A DNA stretch of 64,000 nt from Lachnospiraceae bacterium MD308 (GCA_000403475.2 KE159797.1:1-64000), one strand, 5' to 3'; positions 1-6,442 are shown, counted from the stretch's first letter. The notes: a model not told the origin generated them from the letters alone. Numbers and translations: made by a program.

Positions 1-1060
1 GATTAAGATAGCTCTTGCAGACTTTGAAGAATACTTCAATATCCCAGCGTTTTCCATAAATGCGGATAATCTCTTCTTCACTCAGACTCACGTCTGTGGA
101 AATGAGACAAAGATATTCCTTTCTCTTGTTTTTGTTACGGATATAGACCACTTTGGCAGGGATGGTTTTTCCTTCCTTTACAACATCCACCATGACGGAA
201 AGCAGATACCGGGAACGTCCACGCCGTTTCCTGTTTTTCTTGTAAATAGTTGTCAGCGGCATATCTTCGCTGTTATACCGGAAGAACATTTTAGGTGTTT
301 TCTTTACCATTGCAATTACATCATATCCGATTTCTTTGACAGCATGAAGGGAGCTTGGAGAAGAGAACCAGCTGTCAAACAGAACGTATTTAGCCGGAAT
401 ACCAGCCTTTTTAGCAGATTTTAAAAGCTCCAGCATGGCGATCGTTCCTTTCTTGACAGCAAGCATACGGCGCTTATATCCAACCGTTCTTTTATCCGTT
501 TCCTTTGCTTCATTGATTCTGTTCTTTTTATTTTCGGTGGAGAGAAGGACACTGTTGACCGGGAGAAAAGTGCTTCCATCTGACCAGCCTAATGTAAGCA
601 TGCGAAAACCAAATTTATAACAATGTTTTGCATGGTCATATACCTTTGCAAGAAGTTCCACTTTTTTGGAACGGTTACGTTCAAACATGGAATCGTCAAT
701 GATCAGTACGTTGACACGGTCTGCTGAATCAAGTGGAGCAATGGCATCCCTAATGATTCGGCTGGATAAAACCGTTGTGAACCGAATCCAGTTGATCTGG
801 AGCATTTTCATAAAACGATAAACCGTATCTTTTGCAAAATCCGGTGAGTCTTTTCCAATCAGCAGGTTCATATACATACTTCTGTTTGAAAATATCAAAA
901 GAAACAGATACTGAAAAATCAGTGCTGCAGAAATTCCCTTCTTTTTGTAGGCATTAGCAGTTTTCAATGCAGAAGAAAGATGAAACCGTGTAAAAAATCT
1001 TCTGATAGATTTCGAAATCTGGTTATCATTTTGATTGTCTTGTGTTATACTTTTATTCAT
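1..1060 (-). CDS. IS4-family DDE transposase (3' end outside window)
   Basis: The minus strand is open from an ATG at 1058-1060 to the left edge (353 codons), so the C-terminus lies outside the window. An AGGAGG-like site (TCCGGAGG) precedes the ATG. DDE features of IS4-type transposases are visible: a first Asp in LIIDDSMFE (about residue 122), a second in VLFDSWF (about 229), and a C-terminal YREK-like block KRWDIEVFFK (about 338-346) carrying the Glu. It catalyses cut-and-paste transposition of its own element. Its length and motifs look intact as far as they can be seen, so the copy may be active. Its right boundary falls near the C-terminal end of the kinase remnant. The family call is from motif memory; the exact IS name is not known. 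Confidence 0.85.
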   Translation of the reverse strand, partial: MNKSITQDNQNDNQISKSIRRFFTRFHLSSALKTANAYKKKGISAALIFQYLFLLIFSNRSMYMNLLIGKDSPDFAKDTVYRFMKMLQINWIRFTTVLSSRIIRDAIAPLDSADRVNVLIIDDSMFERNRSKKVELLAKVYDHAKHCYKFGFRMLTLGWSDGSTFLPVNSVLLSTENKKNRINEAKETDKRTVGYKRRMLAVKKGTIAMLELLKSAKKAGIPAKYVLFDSWFSSPSSLHAVKEIGYDVIAMVKKTPKMFFRYNSEDMPLTTIYKKNRKRRGRSRYLLSVMVDVVKEGKTIPAKVVYIRNKNKRKEYLCLISTDVSLSEEEIIRIYGKRWDIEVFFKVCKSYLN

Positions 1061-1165
1061 AGCATGAGCCTCCGGATATATGATTGTTTCTGAACAACTC
1101 AATTATATCAAAACCAGACGGTTTCATGCTATTTTTATGCCAGTTATTATTGAATTTTCAAGGTG
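1..1165 (-). mobile_element. Insertion sequence, IS4 type, right end only
   Basis: The transposase and its roughly 100-bp upstream non-coding end make up the visible part of the element. The outer boundary is placed near 1165 because kinase-derived coding sequence begins just beyond it; I could not define the terminal inverted repeat because the other end is outside the window. Confidence 0.5.
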
Positions 1166-1174
1166 CATAGGTAC

Positions 1175-1693
1175 TTATTCAAGTGCGAAGTTTGAGTTAG
1201 TAATTAATAATAAATCTTTTTTCAATTCCGACGCACTTTTATACCTACTACTTTTTTCATATGAACAAGCTTTTATTATTATTTTTGAAAATTCCTCACT
1301 TGCATTTTGAGGTGGCGATATAGTTCCACCATTTAAACGTTTGAAAATCGCTTCTTCTCTATCTCCATGCGTAATATTAACTGATACATCTGATGGTAAA
1401 AACGGCATTCTATTATTATTCATAAAACAGTATAAGACTATTCCTAAGGAGTATATATCCGAACTAAAACTATAATCTCCATTCTTATACACTTCAGGGG
1501 CAATACAAGTATATGTACCTTTAGCGCTCATAGTCTTATCCATATCATCTAAAAACATTGCAATCCCAAAATCTCCAAGTTTATATATTCCTTCACTCGA
1601 AACGAAAATATTTTCCTTTTTAACATCTCGATGGACTACACCTAATTTTTCACAATACTCTAAAGCACAGCATATATCAATAGCCAAATTCAC
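1175..1693 (-). pseudogene. Truncated Hanks-type Ser/Thr protein kinase (C-lobe only)
   Basis: The 172-residue frame holds a recognisable kinase C-lobe: the catalytic loop HRDVKKEN (HRDxKxxN), the metal-binding DFG (GDFGIAMF), the APE motif in CIAPEVYKN and the SDIYSLG helix F segment. The glycine-rich loop and the catalytic Lys/Glu of the N-lobe are absent; an in-frame TGA lies just upstream of the GTG and the next 600 bases have no kinase sequence. ATP could not be bound normally, so this is a remnant. Its 3' end abuts the IS4-type element, and a Fur-box-like site lies 44 bp upstream, which could still drive transcription. An alternative is a deliberately short pseudokinase, which I think unlikely. 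Confidence 0.75.
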
Positions 1694-1736
1694 ACTCTCT
1701 CAATTTTTTAAATTACCGAACAATATTTTTATTAAT

Positions 1737-1751
1737 TGATAATTATTCTCA
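1737..1751. promoter_or_regulatory. Fur-box-like site 1
   Basis: TGATAATTATTCTCA matches the 7-1-7 Fur consensus TGATAATNATTATCA at 13 of 14 defined positions. It lies 44 bp upstream of the kinase remnant on the minus strand. A near copy (24-bp context with two differences) occurs at 2565-2588. Function as a Fur operator is inferred only from the sequence. Confidence 0.5.
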
Positions 1752-2133
1752 TTTAATTTTAATCCCTACTAAAATACTAGAAATTAAAATTAAAAATCAT
1801 TTTTCCATTTTCTCCCATTTAAACCACTTCCAAATAAGCTCATTCCAAACAAATCAAAAAGAAACAAAATAGTTTCTCGTTCTCAAAATGCACACCGAAC
1901 TCACATAACCCTATCATTTCAATAGATTTTATATCCACACACATCACAAAATATCCAAGAAAATCAATACTTTCCACAATTTCTATACTCCTTCTTTCGA
2001 ACTAACCTCAAAATCCGCAATTTTAACCATATAAATAATAAATCCCTTTAAAGAGAAATCGCTACAAACACTGTATTTACAGGCTTTCCGGCACATTCCC
2101 ATACATTTCTACCGAACATAATACTTACAACTT

Positions 2134-2164
2134 AAAAAGCCGTCCCATATCGGGGACAGCCTTT
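2134..2164 (-). terminator. Hairpin, probable terminator of the 2298-2480 gene
   Basis: An imperfect inverted repeat (AAAGCCGTCCC against GGGGACAGCCTTT) with A/T-rich flanks can act on the minus strand, where the stem is followed by TTTTTAAG. It sits immediately after the period-5 array in the presumed 3' UTR. Confidence 0.5.
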
Positions 2165-2190
2165 AACTATGTAGTATAAAAACTATTTGC

Positions 2191-2260
2191 CTAACACAGC
2201 AAAACTCAACTAAGCCCAACGTAGCACATCTTAGCATAGCGCAGCCTGACTTAACTTAAC
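2191..2260. repeat. Degenerate pentanucleotide array, (NNARC)x14
   Basis: Fourteen consecutive 5-base units fit NNARC on the plus strand (GYTNN on the minus strand). All 14 have C in position 5, 13 have A in position 3 and 13 have a purine in position 4 (exceptions: one ATC, one GAC), while positions 1-2 vary freely. A partial unit (TTTGC) precedes it. No frame through it begins with a start codon, and the 5-base period is not that of codons. It lies downstream of a small minus-strand gene and before a hairpin. Confidence 0.85.
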
Positions 2261-2297
2261 TCAAAATGCATAGCCTATAACAAAATATAACCCATAA

Positions 2298-2480
2298 TTA
2301 TTTGCAAATTTTATCAATTGCCATTTCCAATCGCTCCTTTCCACTCTGTAAATAATACAATTCCCCATTTATCAATAATGGTTTTCCTTTTCCATGCGCT
2401 GCAATAATTTTCCGCTGATAGAGATCAAGTCCGACAGCTACACCAACACAAAATGCTTCATTTTCCAATAGCTCTTCCAT
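2298..2480 (-). CDS. Small hypothetical protein (60 aa)
   Basis: I do not recognise this 60-residue protein. The start at ATG 2478-2480 is chosen because GGAGG lies 8 bases upstream; longer starts (TTG or ATG closer to the GGAGG) overlap the ribosome binding site. The product is soluble, begins MEELLENEAF, and has a central GLDLYQRKIIAAHGKGKPLL segment that looks like a short beta-hairpin followed by a C-terminal amphipathic helix. A Fur-box-like site lies 88 bp upstream, and the pentanucleotide array lies in its 3' region. It is downstream of a LexA-like regulator in the same direction, in accessory DNA, so a mobile-element origin is likely. Nothing indicates a function. Confidence 0.6.
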   Translation of the reverse strand: MEELLENEAFCVGVAVGLDLYQRKIIAAHGKGKPLLINGELYYLQSGKERLEMAIDKICK

Positions 2481-2567
2481 CCGCATTACCTCCAATCATA
2501 TAAAACTTTTCCTGCAATAATATATTTCTCTTTTTTTATTCGTAGAAACTTCAATAAATTTTACAAT

Positions 2568-2582
2568 TGATAACCATTCTCA
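2568..2582. promoter_or_regulatory. Fur-box-like site 2
   Basis: TGATAACCATTCTCA resembles the Fur 7-1-7 box, somewhat less well than site 1. It lies 88 bp upstream of the 60-aa gene on the minus strand and shares a 24-bp context with site 1 (2565-2588 against 1734-1757, two differences). Confidence 0.45.
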
Positions 2583-2596
2583 TTTAAAACGTTCTC

Positions 2597-2824
2597 CTAA
2601 CCTTTCCTTGTAAATATATAGTCCGTTACCCTTATCGTCCTTGGTAAATTTCCACGCATTTCAATCTTTCCATCTTCCTGTAGTTTTTTGAGATAACTAT
2701 GTACGCTTGATGTGGATTTCAGACCTAATCCTCTACAAATGTCTCTTATAGACGGCGCATACCCATATTCTTCTATGTATCTAAGAATAAAATTATATAT
2801 TTTTTCCTTTGTCTTATTTTCCAT
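2597..2824 (-). CDS. LexA DNA-binding-domain protein without protease domain
   Basis: This 75-aa protein aligns with the N-terminal winged helix of LexA: a first helix (EKIYNFILRYIEEYGYAPSI), the RDICRGLGLKSTSSVHSYLKKL helix-turn-helix and a basic wing (GKIEMRGNLPRTIRV). LexA's C-terminal S24 autoprotease domain (Ser-Lys dyad) is entirely absent, so RecA-triggered self-cleavage cannot occur. Such short versions occur in mobile DNA of Firmicutes. It probably binds DNA as a local repressor or competes for SOS-box-like sites. It is between the resolvase and the 60-aa gene, all on the minus strand. The ATG is supported by the position of the domain; the upstream GGAGGGTTG gives a plausible ribosome binding site. 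Confidence 0.75.
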   Translation of the reverse strand: MENKTKEKIYNFILRYIEEYGYAPSIRDICRGLGLKSTSSVHSYLKKLQEDGKIEMRGNLPRTIRVTDYIFTRKG

Positions 2825-2905
2825 AATTCAACCCTCCAATCATACACACTTCTTAAGTTTATATTCTCCATTTTCTCTTAAACATCCTTGTCAAACAAAT
2901 TACAC

Positions 2906-3475
2906 TTATATTTCCAGTTTCCTTTTAGCTCTTATCAATGTACTTTTGCTGATTCCCGTTACTTCTTCCACTTGTTTATATGAATGTGTTTCCAACAATT
3001 CTAATGCATGTGCAACTTGTTTTTTCCCATATTTAGGCGGTCTTCCCTCTCTGAAATCTTCCCTTTATCTTGCTATCGCTTTTCCTTCTTGTGTCCGCTC
3101 AACAATCATATCTCGCTCAAATTGTGCGAAACTCAGCAATATATTACGCATTAATATACTAACAGAAGAATTATCCAGTATTCCGAGATTAAGTACATTT
3201 ACCTTTACATTTTTATCTACGAGCATTGTAATAAGATTGCTGGCTTGCGACACACTACGGGCAAAACGATCTAACTTAGTAACTATCAATGTATCTCCAT
3301 CATGTATTTGATTTAACAGTTTATCCAGTTCCGGACGTTCCATCTTAACTCCCGTAAAGCTTTCTACATATACCTTCTCTGCTCCATTTTCTTTTAATTG
3401 CTTTTCCTGTGCTTCCAAGCTATTTCCATCTTTCGCTTGTCCCCTTGTACTAACTCTTGCATATCCATAAATCAT
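2906..3475 (-). pseudogene. Serine recombinase (resolvase/invertase) interrupted by an ochre codon
   Basis: The frame encodes a resolvase of 189 residues if one TAA (3065-3067, codon 137) is read through. The N-terminal catalytic domain is complete: YGYARVSTRGQ with the nucleophilic Ser, the TKLDRFARS motif, and the QFERDMIVERTQEGKAIAR helix. After the TAA the same frame continues [16 protein letters not shown], then a C-terminal helix-turn-helix ([20 protein letters not shown]) and a proper stop at 2906-2908. Relatives normally have Gln (CAA) at the TAA position, so a single C to T change explains the break. Without the helix-turn-helix the protein should not recognise res sites. Start ATG 3475 has AGGGAGG upstream. 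Readthrough or suppression cannot be excluded. Confidence 0.85.
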
Positions 3476-3494
3476 AGAAAAACCTCCCTACTTT

Positions 3495-3577
3495 TGACAC
3501 TAATATATGACACCGTTCTAACCCCTTGTTTTACTATTCTCTGAAATCAGTGTCATAACTTCAAAGAAATGACACCG
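3495..3577. promoter_or_regulatory. res-like cluster of TGACAC motifs
   Basis: Four copies of the core TGACAC lie in 83 bp: direct at 3495-3500, 3508-3513 and 3570-3575 and inverted at 3550-3555 (GTGTCA), two of them extended to TGACACCG. The cluster sits immediately upstream of the resolvase gene and between divergent genes, the usual place of a resolution site, and would also serve as an autoregulatory operator. Assignment as res is inference. Confidence 0.55.
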
Positions 3578-3633
3578 ATAATATATTTCTTGAGTTTTTC
3601 TACGCCATCTTATATACTGTCAATGTAAAGGAG

Positions 3634-3909
3634 ATGATTATTATAAACATCGAAATCAGACCAAGGAACAAAATCAAAGAATTTTCCAACAGACTGCATG
3701 ATACATTAGAGGATGTATTATTTTCCATCGTTCAGAAACTTCCAGAATCACTTATACCGCCTTTTATAATGAATTGGCTGGACAACTATATCAATAAACG
3801 CACTCAGGAATTACAACAGGAAATTATCTGTCAGAGGTGGCAACAAATCCATCTTGAAAAAGCTGTTGAAGAAATCCACGCAGAACAGGCCAAAAAGAAA
3901 GCACCTTAG
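3634..3909 (+). CDS. Hypothetical helical protein (up to 91 aa)
   Basis: The product is not recognised. It is short, charged and predominantly helical (RPRNKIKEFSNRLHDTLEDVLFSIVQKL, then INKRTQELQQEIICQRWQQIHLEK), with a Lys-rich tail, and has no membrane segment. The GGAG motif almost touches the ATG at 3634, so translation may really begin at a nearby codon such as the ATT codons just downstream. It is transcribed divergently from the broken resolvase across the TGACAC cluster, so it may belong to the same mobile unit. A bidirectional terminator overlaps its stop codon and separates it from the convergent toxin gene. Confidence 0.55.
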   Translation: MIIINIEIRPRNKIKEFSNRLHDTLEDVLFSIVQKLPESLIPPFIMNWLDNYINKRTQELQQEIICQRWQQIHLEKAVEEIHAEQAKKKAP

Positions 3910-3940
3910 AAAGAGTTTTATTCTTTCCGTTGGTGCTTTT
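3898..3940. terminator. Bidirectional terminator between convergent genes
   Basis: AAAGCACC and GGTGCTTT arms enclose a 26-base loop and have A- and T-tracts on the outer sides. It overlaps the stop of the 3634-3909 gene and faces the end of the YoeB gene. Confidence 0.6.
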
Positions 3941-3949
3941 ATTTATATA

Positions 3950-4243
3950 TTATATTCTGTCATAATGTGTCCACATACGAATAATTTTTATCGTTCCTTG
4001 ATATTCAATCCCGTCAATGATAACTGGCTCATTATACACTTGATATACAAGACGGTGCTGAATATTAATTCTTCTGGAATAATAACCGCTTAAATTTCCA
4101 ACCAATCCCTCATATGGCGGTGGATTCCGAAAAGGATTTTCCGCTATAATATCTAATAATTTTTTGGCTTTTGAAACAAGTCCTGCCCCTTTTAACAATT
4201 TCTTATCTTTATCAGCCTGTTTACTAAATCTGATTATATACAT
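3950..4243 (-). CDS. yoeB: YoeB/Txe-family mRNA-cleaving toxin
   Basis: A 97-aa RelE-superfamily toxin. The arrangement YIIRFSKQADKD, PPPYEGLVGNLSGYYSRRINIQHRLVYQV and the C-terminal MWTHYDR is that of YoeB/Txe; the terminal His-Tyr pair and the central Arg are the residues used by YoeB for ribosome-dependent mRNA cleavage in the A site. The length fits, though there is a longer insertion (NEPVIIDGIEYQG) before the last strand than in E. coli YoeB. Its ATG follows the antitoxin stop codon directly (TAA then ATG), so the two genes are translationally coupled. Expression inhibits translation unless the YefM partner is bound. Confidence 0.9.
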   Translation of the reverse strand: MYIIRFSKQADKDKKLLKGAGLVSKAKKLLDIIAENPFRNPPPYEGLVGNLSGYYSRRINIQHRLVYQVYNEPVIIDGIEYQGTIKIIRMWTHYDRI

Positions 4244-4498
4244 TTACCACTCCTCGTCCGAATCATATACAGAACATTCTTCTAGTGGCTCTTTTCCTGC
4301 CTCTATAATACTTTCTGTCATACCTGGTATAGAGTTCAAGTATAGTGTCTCTTGGATAGCGTTCCAGTCATCCTCAGATATAAGAACAGCGTTTTTTCCA
4401 CGGTTATTCGTAATTGTAATGGGCTGGCTACTGTTATTAACTTCTGAAAGTATTTGATATATATTTTCTCTTGCTCTTGTTACACTTATTGCGGTCAT
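4244..4498 (-). CDS. yefM: YefM/Phd-family antitoxin
   Basis: An 84-aa Phd/YefM-type antitoxin. The N-terminal DNA-binding part begins MTAISVTRARENIYQILSEV and contains the ITNNRGKNAVLISEDDWNAI strand-helix typical of the family; the C-terminal half is acidic and presumably disordered (DSDEEW end), where it would cover the toxin. It neutralises the adjacent YoeB and represses the operon, normally with the toxin as co-repressor. GGAGATGATAGC lies upstream of the ATG. A pair of CGTACG palindromes follows at the expected operator position. Confidence 0.9.
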   Translation of the reverse strand: MTAISVTRARENIYQILSEVNNSSQPITITNNRGKNAVLISEDDWNAIQETLYLNSIPGMTESIIEAGKEPLEECSVYDSDEEW

Positions 4499-4525
4499 GC
4501 TATCATCTCCTTTTCTTTATTATAG

Positions 4526-4543
4526 CGTACGCATTTGCGTACG
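4526..4543. promoter_or_regulatory. YefM operator (paired CGTACG palindromes)
   Basis: Two identical CGTACG palindromes (4526-4531, 4538-4543) are 12 bp centre to centre. The E. coli yefM-yoeB operator uses two palindromes with TGTACA cores at the same spacing, so this is a clear structural match 28-45 bp upstream of the antitoxin ATG. Confidence 0.7.
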
Positions 4544-4600
4544 TCAATATGTTCATTCCAATTTTAAAATTCATTGTCATACATAGACAACTATAAAAAG

Positions 4601-4640
4601 AAATAGCATCCCAACCGTCCAAAGTTAGATGCTATTTTTG
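4601..4640. terminator. Hairpin with T-tract, bidirectional terminator
   Basis: AAATAGCATC and GATGCTATTT form a 10-bp stem with a 17-base loop followed by TTTTTG on the plus strand and by TTTCTTTTT on the minus strand. It ends MNT-HEPN transcription before the yefM promoter. Confidence 0.6.
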
Positions 4641-4755
4641 TGAATAAATATCTTTACTGAAGGCAATCGAAAATTCAATTCCGATCACTTTCTAAGTAGA
4701 TTGTACAATGGAGGGCTTAAGAAATCAAGTCCTTCTTTAACTAGAAAACAGTATC

Positions 4756-5151
4756 TTATCCATTAATCTTTAAATATTCCTTCACTTTATCTAAAACTAA
4801 ATTTGCTGTTTCTATTTGCTCTATCGCTATTTCCTTTGATGCAATGTAAAAATCATCATAATCACTTTTTTCCCTATATTGCTTTAATGTTCCTAATCTC
4901 CGTCCCAATTCTCTAGGGAAAACACCTGATGCAACATATTCTTTATTAAAATAGCCAATAACATCTTTATGCCGTTTAAAATCTATTGTTCCATACGCTA
5001 ATACTGCCTTAACAGAATAAAATGCTGAATAATAAGAACGATTTATAGAATCTTTATAAAACCCTTTATCACAACAATTTTTTGCAACTTCCAAGCTTTC
5101 TTCTGCCTGATTTAATCGGTAACCACTTAATTCTCTTTGTCTATTATCCAT
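4756..5151 (-). CDS. HEPN-domain protein of an MNT-HEPN pair
   Basis: A 131-aa all-helical HEPN-domain protein of the COG1895 type. The central INRSYYSAFYSVKAVLAYGTIDFKRHKD block (aromatic-rich helix followed by the R..H region) is the family hallmark. HEPN proteins of this type pair with a minimal nucleotidyltransferase; in studied pairs the HEPN subunit is the RNase toxin and the MNT enzyme silences it by nucleotidylation. Its first codons overlap the end of the MNT gene by 8 bases, so both are in one operon. Whether the RNase motif is intact in this branch cannot be judged by eye. Confidence 0.8.
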   Translation of the reverse strand: MDNRQRELSGYRLNQAEESLEVAKNCCDKGFYKDSINRSYYSAFYSVKAVLAYGTIDFKRHKDVIGYFNKEYVASGVFPRELGRRLGTLKQYREKSDYDDFYIASKEIAIEQIETANLVLDKVKEYLKING

Positions 5152-5476
5152 TCAGAACAATCCCCTCTCTTTGTACATTATCATAAAAGGGTAATGCCCC
5201 AAGCCAATAATTAAAATGTTCCTCATTTTTCACGATCACGTTTATATCCGCGTCATACTCCATTTGAAAATCAAAAGCTATATTAAAAACCGCTTTTTCT
5301 GTCTTTGCAATTTCTTCATCCGTAAGGGTAGTCAATATCATAATATCAATATCTGAATTATCTCTATAATCACCTCTGGCATAGGAACCATACAAAATAA
5401 TCTTAGTAAGTTTATCGCCAAGAATATCTTTTACTTGCTTTGAAAAGTTTAATAATATATCATGAGTATTCACCAT
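5144..5476 (-). CDS. Minimal nucleotidyltransferase (MNT) antitoxin-type
   Basis: The nucleotidyltransferase signature ILYGSYARGDYRDNSDIDIMIL (GSxARG then SDxD, about residues 29-45) binds Mg-NTP; a third acidic residue follows in YDADINVIV. Length (110 aa) fits stand-alone MNT proteins. The start at 5476 is preferred because AAAGGG lies just upstream; an upstream extension to 5617 has no family similarity. It is translationally coupled to the HEPN gene. By analogy with MntA it should transfer AMP or another nucleotide to the HEPN partner. Confidence 0.85.
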   Translation of the reverse strand: MVNTHDILLNFSKQVKDILGDKLTKIILYGSYARGDYRDNSDIDIMILTTLTDEEIAKTEKAVFNIAFDFQMEYDADINVIVKNEEHFNYWLGALPFYDNVQREGIVLNG

Positions 5477-5606
5477 TTTCACGCCCTTTCCGCTGTATAT
5501 TAATAGTATAACAGTTCTATGCATTTTAAACAATCCAAATAAAAATAAATGGCGGTCAGATTTTCCAACCCGGGAGTTTGACAATTGAATAATCCAAAAA
5601 GTACTC

Positions 5607-5633
5607 GCAGGCCGCACAAAACCTGCTTTTTTT
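5607..5633 (+). terminator. Intrinsic terminator, orphan
   Basis: GCAGG and CCTGC arms are followed by seven T. No gene on the plus strand ends just upstream, so it was probably left by a lost gene or element. A fragment at about 5551-5588 (GCGGTCAGATTTTCC...) resembles inner repeats of IS21-like ends, but this is uncertain. Confidence 0.5.
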
Positions 5634-5708
5634 GTGTCAATTAATTTGTTTTTATATATGTTATTTTATGTTATTGTGTAGTATAATAAAAGGTAGGATG
5701 GATGATAT

Positions 5709-5838
5709 ATGAATCTTCACATAACAAAATCTAAAAATGCAGAGTCTTTTTATATCTGCAAATCTTATGTAAAAGCAAATGGTAGCACTACTTCTACAAT
5801 TGTACGTAAGCTGGGAACTTTAGAACAGCTTCTTCCTG
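5709..5838 (+). pseudogene. N-terminal fragment of an IS1634-like transposase
   Basis: The first 43 codons (MNLHITKSKNAESFYICKSY then STIVRKLGTLEQLLPDY) match the typical N-terminus of IS1634-family transposases, with a GGATGG upstream as weak ribosome binding site. The similarity stops at a 22-bp palindrome, after which the DNA is GC-rich and belongs to another transposase in a different frame. The catalytic domain is absent. Confidence 0.7.
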
Positions 5839-5860
5839 ACTATTCCGATATCGGAATAGT
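5839..5860. repeat. Perfect 22-bp palindrome at a transposase-transposase junction
   Basis: Bases 5839-5849 (ACTATTCCGAT) are followed by their exact reverse complement at 5850-5860, with no spacer. It marks the change from AT-rich IS1634-like sequence to GC-rich transposase sequence. Confidence 0.9.
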
Positions 5861-6442
5861 GTCGATAATGGCTGCAGTTACTCGAATGAGCAGCTTTCCC
5901 TCATCTGCGGCTCCATCGGCACCGTACTTTTACACACAAAAATTCGTGATGGTGCTTCCAAAGCCAAAATAGAACGCCAGTTCAGAACGCTCAAGGAGAC
6001 TTGGCTCTATACGCTGGTTCTGGATTCCATCACCACGCTGGCACAGTTCAACCGGCTGCTTAAGGACTATATGCGCACCTACAATACATCTGTCCATTCC
6101 GGCATCGGCACAACGCCCATGGACCGCTACCAGCAGTCACGCTCCTCCATCCGGAGCCCTAAGTCCAGGGAGTGGCTGGAGGAATGTTTCCTGAACCGCA
6201 TCACCAGGAAGGTGAACAAGGACTCTACCGTCTCCATCGACAAGGTGTCCTATGACGTTCCCATGCAGTTCATTTCTTCAAAAGTGGAGATCCGCTTCCT
6301 GCCAGACGACATGTCCAGTGCCTTCATCCTTTATGAGGGGGAACATTATCCCATACGGCCTACGGATAAAAACGAGAACTGCAGGACGAAACGCAATAAC
6401 ACGCCGTCCATCGATTATTCAAGGATTGGGGGTGAGAGCTGA
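5861..6442 (+). pseudogene. C-terminal part of a DDE (rve/Mu-type) transposase
   Basis: From about 5861 the frame reads VDNGCSYSNEQLSLICGSIG, the region around the second catalytic Asp of an integrase-core transposase, then KAKIERQFRTLKETW with the catalytic Glu, and a Mu-type beta-barrel C-terminal domain (TVSIDKVSYDVPMQF). The first Asp, the N-terminal helix-turn-helix and about 200 residues are missing, so the enzyme is inactive. The stop overlaps the start of the ATPase gene (TGATG), a remnant of an operon in which a transposase works with an AAA ATPase as in IS21 or Tn7/TniAB systems. The DNA is markedly richer in GC than the flanks. Confidence 0.8.

Larger units (their letters stand above)
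1694..2297. other. Gene-free AT-rich stretch
   Basis: No credible gene is seen on either strand. The stretch contains a Fur-box-like site (1737-1751), a terminator-like hairpin (2134-2164) and a period-5 array (2191-2260), each listed separately. The remainder is plain AT-rich sequence, probably the scar of earlier insertions and deletions. Confidence 0.6.

Noticed and set aside
2712-3311. Long plus-strand open frame (199 codons)
   Set aside because: It is antisense to the LexA-like and resolvase genes, whose protein motifs are clear.
5551-5588. Left end of an IS21-like element
   Set aside because: The GCGGTCAGATTTTCC-type sequence is suggestive, but a second copy or inverted partner is not visible, so no boundary is claimed.
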